Program-made: the position numbers and the translations under genes | In this document: positions 7,589-14,961 of the stretch, one piece after another | How positions within the stretch are numbered: position 1 is the first letter of the stretch | Layout: every line of letters starts with the position of its first letter | Source: Paenibacillus azoreducens | GTDB lineage: Bacteria > Bacillota > Bacilli > Paenibacillales > Paenibacillaceae | Assembly (NCBI RefSeq): GCF_021654775.1 | Contig: NZ_AP025343.1 | Coordinates: forward strand, 3,873,501-3,937,500 | Length of the DNA stretch: 64,000 bases | Reading direction: 5' to 3' | Notes under the pieces: model-generated | Database searches by the model: none | Told to the model about the DNA's origin: nothing | What the model saw: the letters and a program-made list of their open reading frames with translations, nothing else

Positions 7589-8665
7589 ATGGCGCAATCC
7601 TTGACAATCAAGATCAAGCTACTTCCGACAAAGAAAGAAACTGAGCTTTTGAAAAGTTCGTCTTTGCGCTATATTGAAACCGTGAATTTTCTCGTTTCTG
7701 AAATGGTTGCCGAACAAAAGATAACCAAGAAAACGTCTAAAGACGTTGCAGTTTCACTCAATAGTGCGGTGAAGAATCAAGCGATCCGTGATGCCAAGAG
7801 TGTGTTCAAAAGAGCAAAGAAAACAAAATTTCAAATCGTACCCGTCTTGAAAAAGCCAGTGATCATTTGGAATAACCAAAATTTCACGGTCACGCCAACA
7901 AGTATCTGTATGCCTTTTGTGATTGACGGACGCTCGAAGAAGTTAAGTATGAAAGCACTCATTGAACAACGAGACCTTAATCTGTTAGCCATCGCAACCA
8001 AAATCGGTACGCTGAGAATCACATGCAAAGGCAACAAATGGATAGCTCAAATTGCGCTGGAAGTTCCAACCGAACTCACCCCTTCAACGAAAGTCATGGG
8101 TGTAGACTTAGGTATCAAAGTGCCTGCTGTCTGTGTCACCGATGAGCATGAAGTGAAGTTTGTTGGAAATGGACGCATGAACAAGTACGTTCGCCGATAC
8201 CATAATGCTCGTCGCAAAAAGTTAGGTAAGGCTAAAAAGCAAAATGCGATTAAAAAGTCTCGTGATAAAGAGCAACGATGGATGAAAGACCAAGACCATA
8301 AAATCAGCCGTGAAATCATTGATTTCGCAATGAAACACAATGTCGGTGTGATCCGACTTGAACAGTTGTCGGGTATTCGGCAACAGACAAGAAAAAGTCG
8401 TAAAAACAATCATTCTCTAAGTAACTGGTCTTTCTACCGTTTAGCACAATACATCAAGTACAAAGCAAATGTAGCGGGTATCAAAGTGGAAAATGTAAAC
8501 CCAGCATACACGAGTCAACGATGCCCTCAATGCGGGCACCACAATCATGCGTTAGATCGCAGGTATACTTGTTCGAACTGCGGTGCTAGAGAACACCGCG
8601 ATTTAGTCGGTGCATGGAATATCATTTTTGCACCTGTGATTGATGGTAACAGTCAATCAGCCTAG
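7589..8665 (+). CDS. tnpB: TnpB RNA-guided nuclease of the IS605-type element
   Basis: 358 residues. The RuvC-like acidic triad looks complete: Asp in GVDLGIK (~residue 171), Glu in IRLEQLSGI (~255) and Asp in HRDLVGAWNI near the end. The zinc ribbon is CPQCGH...CSNCGA (~310-330). TnpB proteins of this family cut DNA with an omega RNA taken from the right end of the element, next to a motif equal to the insertion target. Here the motif would be TTAC and the guide would begin at 8820. It is in frame and intact, unlike the damaged partner TnpA. Confidence 0.9.
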   Translation: MAQSLTIKIKLLPTKKETELLKSSSLRYIETVNFLVSEMVAEQKITKKTSKDVAVSLNSAVKNQAIRDAKSVFKRAKKTKFQIVPVLKKPVIIWNNQNFTVTPTSICMPFVIDGRSKKLSMKALIEQRDLNLLAIATKIGTLRITCKGNKWIAQIALEVPTELTPSTKVMGVDLGIKVPAVCVTDEHEVKFVGNGRMNKYVRRYHNARRKKLGKAKKQNAIKKSRDKEQRWMKDQDHKISREIIDFAMKHNVGVIRLEQLSGIRQQTRKSRKNNHSLSNWSFYRLAQYIKYKANVAGIKVENVNPAYTSQRCPQCGHHNHALDRRYTCSNCGAREHRDLVGAWNIIFAPVIDGNSQSA

Positions 8666-8819
8666 ACACCTATACGGTCTGGTCTAGGATGGGGTAATGG
8701 CATACCCTTAGCTTAGGGCTAGTACAAAACAGAAATGGACTGCGTACAGTTTAGTACCTAAGAATCCCACCTCATGCCAGTAGGAATGAGGCTTGCGCCT
8801 TTAGGCGTGGGAGTGTCAA
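8666..8819 (+). ncRNA. Candidate omega (guide) RNA / right end of the IS605-type element
   Basis: The 154 bases between the tnpB stop and the right cleavage site TCAA are rich in hairpins (CCTCAT/ATGAGG at 8770-8791; GCGCC/GGCGT at ~8795-8808). By analogy with ISDra2-type TnpB, the scaffold RNA probably spans the end of tnpB and this region, with the guide starting at 8820. No direct evidence of expression. Confidence 0.45.
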
Positions 8820-9080
8820 GATAAGCCCTGTCGCACCGCCTGTTTCTTCGTTATAAATATAGGAGTCAACGACGAGATTGCCATCCACCAGGATGAGGAA
8901 GATGTCTTCCATATCAAAGGGTGTACCTAGATTCAGATTTTCGAGCCGAGTATCTTCCTCGAATAAGATGACGGATTCCGTTTCGAATTCGCCATCGTTT
9001 CGTTCATTGCGAGCATAGGCCCAACTGTCCGCTGGCAGCAAATGTTTCACATCAGAAAAAGGCAAAACTCTGTAGTTCAT
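8820..9080 (-). pseudogene. 5' part of a small unknown gene interrupted by the IS605-type element
   Basis: 87 host-derived codons beginning MNYRVLPFSDVKHLL with GGGGAGGT eight bases before the ATG. It is acidic (DGEFETESVILFEED, TPFDMEDIF), with no signal peptide or membrane segment. I do not recognise the family. The insertion cuts it after GGATGLI; read-through into the element would add about 15 foreign residues (LTLPRLKAQ...) before a stop at 8772. The missing 3' end lies at 6973-7014. Confidence 0.6.
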
Positions 9081-9103
9081 CGTTCGTTACCTCCCCATAA
9101 GAT

Positions 9104-9134
9104 AAAAAAATCCCTTGTCTTATTTTGATAAGGG
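9104..9134 (-). terminator. Rho-independent terminator after the MFS gene
   Basis: On the minus strand, an imperfect stem CCCTTATC...GACAAGGG is followed by a run of seven T. It ends transcription of the efflux gene before the small gene to the left. Confidence 0.6.
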
Positions 9135-9200
9135 TAGGATAACACGGTCAAACGTTATTTGCTTCCCAACTAAAGTACTAACTAACAGGTTTACTTTATA

Positions 9201-10607
9201 TTATGCTTTTGTAGAAACTTCGCTTTGGGAATTTAATTTTGCTTGTTGTATACGGAAGGAAACCGCACAGCTCACGAGAACGAAAAGCAACTGAAGAGAT
9301 AGAGCCAACAAAATCCCCGTTAACAATCCCCACTCCAGCGTCTGGCTCACGGCAATAAGCGCCCCGCCGATCCCGATGCTTAAACCCGGACTGAATGCGT
9401 CCGTAAATTGAAGGCTCGCGGATATTTCTCCTTCTTCACCTTCACTGGCATGCTGCAAAGCAATCGCTCCCGTGGTCGGATGGGCCAAACCGATCCCAAA
9501 ACCGGTGAAAATTTGCGAAATAACCGCATATACGATTCCCCCCTCGGGCAGACCGACTGACAGCATCACCGCAGCAACCCCGATAATCATGAAACAAATA
9601 CCAACCGTTACCCGTTTATTCCGGCCCGTTCCATGGTCCTTGGCATCAAGCTTGGACTGGAGCCAAGCCGCCGTTGACCAGCTTAATGCGCCCGCAGCCA
9701 CAATTAATCCCGCCAAATCCGCAGGCAATTTTTTCACTTCCGTCAATGCCAGAACAACATAGCTCTCGGTGGCATTATAACAAGCAACAAACAAACCTCT
9801 TGAAGCAATGGTTGCAGGCAAACCTTTTCTTGCGCTAAAAGTCCCCTTAGGCAGCAGCTTGCGCAATGGCTGAATCATGATAAGCACCCCTGCCACCGAA
9901 AGCACCATTCCCTTCCAATCGGTAATAAAACCTAATCCGCTCAGCAGCATGCCCGTTCCAATGGCCAGGAGCACCGCCAATCCTTCTTTACGGCCGCCTT
10001 TGGAGGCACTTTTATCTTTCACTGAAAATTTGCGGAAAGCGGGAAGCGTCAGCACGACAGCCAAGCCGATGAAAGGAAGCACCAGCCAAAAAACAAATCT
10101 CCAAGACAAAAGTTCAGCTAAAAGCCCAGCGATATATGGACCAACTAACGCAGGCAAAATATATGCGCTTGAAAACATGGCAAGTATTTTCGTTCTTAGC
10201 TGATCGGGGTAACCTAAAGTAATGCTGTAATAAACGCATGTAATAATAGATCCGGCGCCAAAACCTTGAAACAATCTTCCGATGATCAGCATAACCATAT
10301 TCACGGATGTGGCCGCAATGACAATGCCGACGACGAATATGAGAATCGCCGCAATAAACGATGCGAACACGCCACTTTTGTTAATCTGCTGGCCTATTAC
10401 CATCGTTCCAACAATTTGCGCCAATAGAAAAGCGCTAAAAATCCAGCCATATAAATGAAGGCCATTCAATTTTTGTGCCAGACTCGGAGCAATCGTAGTA
10501 ATAGCCAGCCCTTCAAAAGCCACGGTAGTCACGGCAAGAATGATACCGATCGTTAGCGCCCTGTATCGGGGACCAAAAATTCCAGCTTCCTTAGTGGATG
10601 TCTCCAT
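9201..10607 (-). CDS. Major facilitator superfamily drug efflux transporter
   Basis: 468 residues with about 12-14 hydrophobic helices. The N-terminal half carries ITTIAPSLAQKLNG and GWIFSAFLLAQIVGTMVIGQQ, and the later LIIGRLFQGFGAGSI matches the conserved motif C-like and loop regions of multidrug exporters. A basic cytoplasmic loop (KFSVKDKSASKGGRKEG, ~200) divides the halves. AAGGAG lies eight bases before the ATG. A MarR regulator is encoded upstream in the same direction, and MarR-type palindromes lie in its leader, so it is probably induced by the pump's substrates. Confidence 0.88.
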   Translation of the reverse strand: METSTKEAGIFGPRYRALTIGIILAVTTVAFEGLAITTIAPSLAQKLNGLHLYGWIFSAFLLAQIVGTMVIGQQINKSGVFASFIAAILIFVVGIVIAATSVNMVMLIIGRLFQGFGAGSIITCVYYSITLGYPDQLRTKILAMFSSAYILPALVGPYIAGLLAELLSWRFVFWLVLPFIGLAVVLTLPAFRKFSVKDKSASKGGRKEGLAVLLAIGTGMLLSGLGFITDWKGMVLSVAGVLIMIQPLRKLLPKGTFSARKGLPATIASRGLFVACYNATESYVVLALTEVKKLPADLAGLIVAAGALSWSTAAWLQSKLDAKDHGTGRNKRVTVGICFMIIGVAAVMLSVGLPEGGIVYAVISQIFTGFGIGLAHPTTGAIALQHASEGEEGEISASLQFTDAFSPGLSIGIGGALIAVSQTLEWGLLTGILLALSLQLLFVLVSCAVSFRIQQAKLNSQSEVSTKA

Positions 10608-10709
10608 TCTTCATTCTCCTTCTTATTGTTGCCATGTCATTACTTGACACAGCAAGTATTTGATATGTTATTGCAGTTCCGTATAAAAGATAATCGCAAT
10701 CCAAAAATA

Positions 10710-10727
10710 ATGGTCGTAGCAACTATA
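10710..10727. promoter_or_regulatory. MarR-type operator copy 1 (upstream of the MFS gene)
   Basis: ATGGTCGTAGCAACTATA, about 100 bp before the MFS start. It matches the two other copies at 10843-10860 and 11439-11456 except for two or three bases. Confidence 0.6.
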
Positions 10728-10842
10728 ATACCTGTTTATTCGCATCACATTCCAACCATATAAGCATCATCGGTCCTGAATGGAAGTTAGATTGACCTGT
10801 GGTTTTGCGAAAGATAAAATCTATAAAATAGCTTTGTCTATA

Positions 10843-10860
10843 ATAGTCATAGCAACTATA
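10843..10860. promoter_or_regulatory. MarR-type operator copy 2
   Basis: ATAGTCATAGCAACTATA, an imperfect palindrome lying between the marR stop and the MFS gene. The 378-bp gap between the two genes holds this copy and copy 1 and no gene that I can see. Confidence 0.6.
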
Positions 10861-10985
10861 TGGGATATCATTGCTTCCTCTTCATTATGCATCGATACAA
10901 TTCAAGCTGCGAAGCAGGTGTGTTTGCTTCAATTTATCCCACATTGTCTCCTGAGATGAATGTATCTATTAGCATAACAGAGAAG

Positions 10986-11411
10986 CTATAAATCCTTTAC
11001 GTTGTTATACATGACAGCGAGAATCCTTCTGAATGTTTCGACCTCTTCTTCAGACAACCCCTTGATCGTGTTCTTATAAGCTTCGATGGATGGATCAAGA
11101 ATGTCATCTTTGATTTCACGGCCTTTAGGAGTTAAATAAACGCGCAAAGACCTACGATCCGTTTCATGGATCACGCGATAAATAAAACCTTTCTTCTCCA
11201 GCTTAAACAGCATGCGGGCAATATTCGTCTGATCTTTATCCAGTCTTTCAGCAATTTCTTTCTGAGTAATCCCTTCTTTTTCCCAAAGGATAACCAGTAT
11301 TTCCCACTGGTCCACTGTAATATCAAATGGGTTGACCACTTTCTGATAGTAATTATTCAGCTTCAAAGCCGCCCGCTGCACATTAACGCCAATATATTTT
11401 TCAAATTCCAA
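10986..11411 (-). CDS. MarR-family transcriptional regulator
   Basis: 141 residues. Winged helix-turn-helix: DITVDQWEILVILWEKEGITQKEIAERLDKDQTNIARMLFKLEKKGFI, with the wing RVIHETDRRSLRVYLTPKGRE (residues ~35-100). A much longer open frame exists upstream, but TTG 11411 has AAGGAGG six bases before it and gives the usual MarR length. The frame upstream contains the operator and promoter. It probably represses itself and the adjacent efflux pump through three similar palindromes. Confidence 0.88.
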   Translation of the reverse strand: MEFEKYIGVNVQRAALKLNNYYQKVVNPFDITVDQWEILVILWEKEGITQKEIAERLDKDQTNIARMLFKLEKKGFIYRVIHETDRRSLRVYLTPKGREIKDDILDPSIEAYKNTIKGLSEEEVETFRRILAVMYNNVKDL

Positions 11412-11438
11412 GGTCATCCTCCTTATAATAGACATGAT

Positions 11439-11456
11439 TATAGTTGCTGCGACTAT
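11439..11456. promoter_or_regulatory. MarR-type operator copy 3 (upstream of marR)
   Basis: TATAGTTGCTGCGACTAT lies 28 bp before the marR start. Its reverse complement, ATAGTCGCAGCAACTATA, is the same motif as copies 1 and 2, so autoregulation is likely. Confidence 0.62.
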
Positions 11457-11545
11457 TATAATTGCACTTTTTTCAGATGTCAATCCAATCTGTACTCTAG
11501 AGCTCATGATATCATTTTCCACGATTCTGAACATGCCCTTACATA

Positions 11546-11570
11546 TTAAAAAACCCGCGAAGCCCGCGGA
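11546..11570 (-). terminator. Terminator after the immunity-protein gene
   Basis: On the minus strand, stem CCGCG-GGCTT-CGCGG is followed by GTTTTTT. It lies 50 bp beyond the stop at 11622. Confidence 0.65.
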
Positions 11571-11621
11571 TCAAATGTAGCAGCTTGTTTTATTCAGGGC
11601 CATAAACAGGTCCATTCATCC

Positions 11622-11843
11622 TTATAACAAAGGAGGGATTATGATCGGCTTATAATTCATAGCTTCTTCAATGATCTCTTCCGGCGTAAGTTCTTTCTCG
11701 TTCCAAAATATTAAGTCACTTACCTGAGGATGTGGAACATTTCTCTCAAGTACGTCTATCATTTCATCGATTTCTTGTTCACTGCCATCCGCTTGCATAA
11801 TTTTTTCAACTAATTCAAGCAGTTCCTTTTTTCTTAATTCCAT
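11622..11843 (-). CDS. Colicin/pyocin-type bacteriocin immunity protein (orphan)
   Basis: 73 residues, acidic and helical. The pattern HPQVSDLIFWNEKELTPEEIIEEAM follows helices III-IV of the nuclease-colicin immunity family (Im7/Im9 have HP..SDLIYYP...SP.GIV). The N-terminal ELVEKIMQADGSEQEIDEMIDVLE matches helices I-II. Such proteins bind and block a DNase or RNase bacteriocin/polymorphic toxin. No toxin gene lies on either side, so it is an orphan immunity gene, perhaps protecting against neighbours. A GGAGGG is visible just before the ATG. It has its own terminator. Confidence 0.7.
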   Translation of the reverse strand: MELRKKELLELVEKIMQADGSEQEIDEMIDVLERNVPHPQVSDLIFWNEKELTPEEIIEEAMNYKPIIIPPLL

Positions 11844-12052
11844 TTATCTGCCCTCCCGCTTTCTTTAATTATTTCATTTTTTTTATTGCTCGTACAGTGA
11901 GGCGCTCGTAGCCTTTAATGTTATTCTTTGGCTATGTTTTAAATAGAGTTGAAAATCGATACATTAAATAGAAGATATACTGTATAATTAAGCCAAATAT
12001 ACATAGACCTTGGTATGGCGAATGATTTATATTTCTTGGAGGATAAATTGTA

Positions 12053-12763
12053 ATGATAAAAAATATTTTTAAAATAGAAAATATTCCAGCGATTTTGTGG
12101 GGTGACAAATCAGATAAGTTATTTGTGGTGGTGCATGGTAACATGTCAAATAAGGCAGATGACTCGATTATTGTATTTGCAGAAGAAGCAACAGCAGTAG
12201 GTTATCAAGTGCTTAGTTTTGATTTACCTCAACATGGTGACCGTAAGGATGATGCTTATCTTTGCAAAGTTCAAAACTGTGTTCAAGACCTTAATACAAT
12301 AATGACCTATGCAAAATCGTTATCAAATAATATAAGCCTTTTTGCTTGTAGCATGGGAGCGTATTTTAGTCTATTAGAATATAGCCATGAGCCGTTGAAG
12401 CAGTGCTTGTTTCTCTCTCCTGTGGTAAATATGGAACGTATCATAAATAATATGATGACATGGTTTAACGTAAGTGAGAGTAGACTAAAAATAGAGAAAG
12501 AAATTTCTACACCCATTGGACAAACTCTCTATTGGGATTACTACTGTTATGTGAAAGAACATCCTATTGTTGCTTGGAATATTCCAACTTCAATTCTCTA
12601 TGGTTCAGAAGATAACTTATGTGAATTTGACGTTGTATCTGAATTTAATAAGTGTTTTAACTGTAATTTGCAAGTGATGGAGAATGGAGAACACTATTTC
12701 CATACTGAGGAACAGTTGCAATATTTCAGACAATGGCTGAAAAAACATATATATGTTAAATAA
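12053..12763 (+). CDS. Alpha/beta-hydrolase fold protein
   Basis: 236 residues. The early strand-loop KLFVVVHGNMSNKADDS carries the HG oxyanion motif. The nucleophile elbow is FACSMGAYFS (Ser at ~residue 104), the acid is likely Asp in YGSEDNLCEF (~187) and the His is in ENGEHYFHTEE (~211). It therefore has a full catalytic triad, probably a small cytoplasmic esterase or lysophospholipase-like enzyme. No signal peptide. GGAGG lies about ten bases before the ATG. It is monocistronic and very A+T-rich, which may reflect transfer. Confidence 0.82.
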   Translation: MIKNIFKIENIPAILWGDKSDKLFVVVHGNMSNKADDSIIVFAEEATAVGYQVLSFDLPQHGDRKDDAYLCKVQNCVQDLNTIMTYAKSLSNNISLFACSMGAYFSLLEYSHEPLKQCLFLSPVVNMERIINNMMTWFNVSESRLKIEKEISTPIGQTLYWDYYCYVKEHPIVAWNIPTSILYGSEDNLCEFDVVSEFNKCFNCNLQVMENGEHYFHTEEQLQYFRQWLKKHIYVK

Positions 12764-12797
12764 ATGATTGATGTATAATCTTTTTTAAAAGCGAATT

Positions 12798-12822
12798 AAG
12801 GGAAGCCAAAATGGCTTCCCTT
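12798..12822. terminator. Bidirectional terminator
   Basis: Perfect 10-bp stem AAGGGAAGCC/GGCTTCCCTT with a 5-base loop between two converging genes; A and T runs flank it on both sides. Confidence 0.8.
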
Positions 12823-12855
12823 AAAAGTTATTTAATTTCAACATTAAAACATCGC

Positions 12856-13149
12856 CTATTCTTTAAATGATAAACCTTCCTGCTGCAAAGCAGTCCGAAG
12901 TTTAGGTATCGATGTCCGTCCCATGCCGTGAAATTGCAAAATCTCTTTTTCGCTATACTCCGAAAGCTTTTGGAGAGAGGTAATTCCATTGTTTTCCAAG
13001 GCTCGTCTTGCCGGTGCTGTGAGAAGGGCAAGAAATCCATTGTCAGGTTTGCGCTCCCGCTCACAGATCGGGCAGATTGGACAATCGCTGGTTTTATAAT
13101 ATTGGTGTCCTTTATCGCAAGTTCTTAAGTCTTTTTTAGAGGCTGCCAT
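12856..13149 (-). CDS. RNA polymerase alpha-CTD-like helix-hairpin-helix protein with zinc knuckle
   Basis: 97 residues. The N-terminus has Cys/His pairs (C11...H15, C23, C26, C29) consistent with a small zinc site. The C-terminal half, APARRALENNGITSLQKLSEYSEKEILQFHGMGRTSIPKLRTALQQEGL, is the helix-hairpin-helix fold of the RNA polymerase alpha C-terminal domain (ALEN.GI....LS....EI....GMG...I..L). Homologues are common in Bacilli but their role is unclear; nucleic-acid binding is likely. Confidence 0.8.
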   Translation of the reverse strand: MAASKKDLRTCDKGHQYYKTSDCPICPICERERKPDNGFLALLTAPARRALENNGITSLQKLSEYSEKEILQFHGMGRTSIPKLRTALQQEGLSFKE

Positions 13150-13189
13150 TTTTTTTCACCTTCCATCCATGAAGTTGTGATACTCCATT

Positions 13190-13651
13190 TCAAAATATCA
13201 GTTCCATCGCTTCTTTACATGGTTTGTACCCGTTTCGTTCGTAAAATTCCACGCTCCAATCAGATGGCCAAACGATGATGAATTCATATTCCTTTTGTTT
13301 TGACCATACTTCAATCCGCCTAAGAATTTGACCCCCTATTCCCTTCCCCCTATGGGCGGGTAATGTATATACATTTGTCATGTATGTAAATGGGTTTGTT
13401 TTTCTTCCAGGTCGAGGAACCTTATTGATGATCTCTAAATAAACATGTGAAAGTATCTGTCCATTCTCTTCAGCCACCCAAATAAACCATCTGTTACTCT
13501 CAATAGCCTCTGCAAGAAAAGATTTACACTCCAGATAAAAATCATCGTATTGATCTTCGCTAATCGGAATTTCCTTATATTCATTGGTAAAATCCCATCG
13601 CATCCGAATAAGCTGATCAAAGTCTTCCTGGGCCGCCAATCGAATATTCAC
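13190..13651 (-). CDS. GNAT-family N-acetyltransferase
   Basis: 153 residues from GTG 13651. That start is preferred to ATG 13672 because AAAGGAGAG lies five bases upstream of the GTG and the protein then begins MNIRLAAQEDFDQLIRMR, the normal GNAT strand 1. Motif A is NVYTLPAHRGKGIGGQILRRIEVWSKQ, followed by FIIVWPSDWSVEFYERNGYKP. It follows the VOC gene closely and is likely co-transcribed. The acceptor is unknown. Confidence 0.87.
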   Translation of the reverse strand: MNIRLAAQEDFDQLIRMRWDFTNEYKEIPISEDQYDDFYLECKSFLAEAIESNRWFIWVAEENGQILSHVYLEIINKVPRPGRKTNPFTYMTNVYTLPAHRGKGIGGQILRRIEVWSKQKEYEFIIVWPSDWSVEFYERNGYKPCKEAMELIF

Positions 13652-13671
13652 AGAATCTCTCCTTTCAACCA

Positions 13672-14103
13672 TTAATTAGAATCTCCTATATCTTCCCATT
13701 GAGGATTCCAGACGACTTCCCACAAGTGCCCATCCGGATCTTGAAAGTAACCCGAATATCCGCCCCAAAAAGTGTTGTGTGCCTTTACTGTTATCGCGGC
13801 TCCCGCTTTCTGAGCCTGTTCCATAACCGAATCGACTTCTTCTTTACTCCCTACATTATGACCAATAGTAAATTCCGTAGGACTTGGCATGGTTTGATTT
13901 AGTTTCGTGTCATGTGCGATGTCTTTTCGTTGCCAAACCGCAAGTTTTAAACCTGCTTGCAAATCGAAAAACGCCACAGCTCCATGTTCAAATTCTGTAC
14001 CAACGATTCCTTCCGATGGAAACCCAAGGCCATCCCGGTAAAACTTCAATGCTCTTTCCAAATCATCTACACCCAACGTAAGTACAGTAATTCTTGGCTT
14101 CAT
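13672..14103 (-). CDS. VOC-family (glyoxalase/bleomycin-resistance-like) protein
   Basis: 143 residues with one complete vicinal-oxygen-chelate domain: VLTLGVDDLERALKFYRDGLGFP at the start and GGYSGYFQDPDGHLWEVVWNP at the end. The conserved terminal Glu (in LWEVVW) and the earlier polar positions fit metal binding. Such proteins act as lyases, dioxygenases or antibiotic-binding proteins; the substrate is unknown. GGAGG precedes the ATG by seven bases. It leads a two-gene unit with the GNAT. Confidence 0.88.
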   Translation of the reverse strand: MKPRITVLTLGVDDLERALKFYRDGLGFPSEGIVGTEFEHGAVAFFDLQAGLKLAVWQRKDIAHDTKLNQTMPSPTEFTIGHNVGSKEEVDSVMEQAQKAGAAITVKAHNTFWGGYSGYFQDPDGHLWEVVWNPQWEDIGDSN

Positions 14104-14161
14104 TAAACGTCCTCCGTTTCTTTATTCATATTATATTTTATGTCAGTCGTTATTTACTAAT

Positions 14162-14620
14162 TTAAAAAACCAATCGATAAACGACTTCATCATCGTATAC
14201 ATCGCCAGTCTCAGTGAATCCAAGTTTTTCGTAGAGTTTTCTGGCGGCTATATTATCTGCACATACCGTTAAATTCAAGCATTCACTATGGGAATAGTTC
14301 TCTTTTATATATCTAATCACTGAATCTATAGCTGCCTTTCCATACCCCTTGCCTTGATAGTTCTGATCAATCATGAAACCATTCATCCAATATGACCAAG
14401 TTGTTGTTTCATCTAATGTGAGCATCACAAAACCTACTAAGTTATTTTCATCATTATATATGCAAAAAGGCAGGTATTCGTACTCATCACCATCTGGACG
14501 AATGTGTACTTTGGCTAGAGACACGGCAACTGACGGAACATAATGAGTTTGATGAACTTGAACTTGCAACTCTAATGAATCTTTCCAGTTTTCTCTTGTC
14601 GCAGGTGTTAATTTGATCAA
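14162..14620 (-). CDS. GNAT acetyltransferase, diamine/spermidine acetyltransferase-like (BltD/PaiA type)
   Basis: 152 residues. ENWKDSLELQVQVHQTHYVPSV at the start, YWMNGFMIDQNYQGKGYGKAAIDSVIRYIKE as motif A, and LTVCADNIAARKLYEKLGFTETGD follow the pattern of Bacillus BltD-type polyamine acetyltransferases. The frame starts at a TTG without a strong ribosome binding site, so the start is uncertain. The 340-bp stretch between this gene and the next (14621-14961) holds no gene I can support; an 84-codon minus-strand frame there is noted under rejected items. Confidence 0.8.
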   Translation of the reverse strand: MIKLTPATRENWKDSLELQVQVHQTHYVPSVAVSLAKVHIRPDGDEYEYLPFCIYNDENNLVGFVMLTLDETTTWSYWMNGFMIDQNYQGKGYGKAAIDSVIRYIKENYSHSECLNLTVCADNIAARKLYEKLGFTETGDVYDDEVVYRLVF

Positions 14621-14961
14621 AATAAGATCACTCGTTTCGATTTGTATTTTTGAGTGCGCCTGAATCTACTTCCAGATTGCTTCCATTAAATAAATTATGC
14701 ATCCCCTCGGATAATTCCTTTGCGCTAACATCCTAAAACTTCTATTCTACAAAATCGCAAATCTTCCTCCATAATCATACAAAAGAAAAGCTTGTCTGAT
14801 GCTGCGATTGGTTGATCTTCATAGCTCCCACGCCAATAATTCACTCCAAATGATTTCGTGTATTTATTAGCAGCAGCTCGTTTTCCTATTGTTGCCGAAT
14901 AATTTGGCCAGTGAAAGCAAATAATGTGGCTTAAGAATAAACTGGTTGAAAAGATTGGCAG

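Larger units (their letters stand above)
7015..8819 (+). mobile_element. IS200/IS605-family insertion sequence, IS608 type (tnpA + tnpB)
   Basis: All IS608-type end signals are present. The left flank ends in TTAC (7011-7014, target/left cleavage site). The left guide AAAG (7031-7034) directly precedes a hairpin CCCAC...GTGGG (7035-7054). The right guide GAAT (8762-8765) directly precedes the right-end hairpin region CCCAC...GTGGG (8766-8811). The element ends in TCAA (8816-8819, right cleavage site). There is no target duplication, as expected for single-strand transposition. tnpA and tnpB lie in tandem, six bases apart. The transposase active site carries a substitution (see tnpA). Confidence 0.9.
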
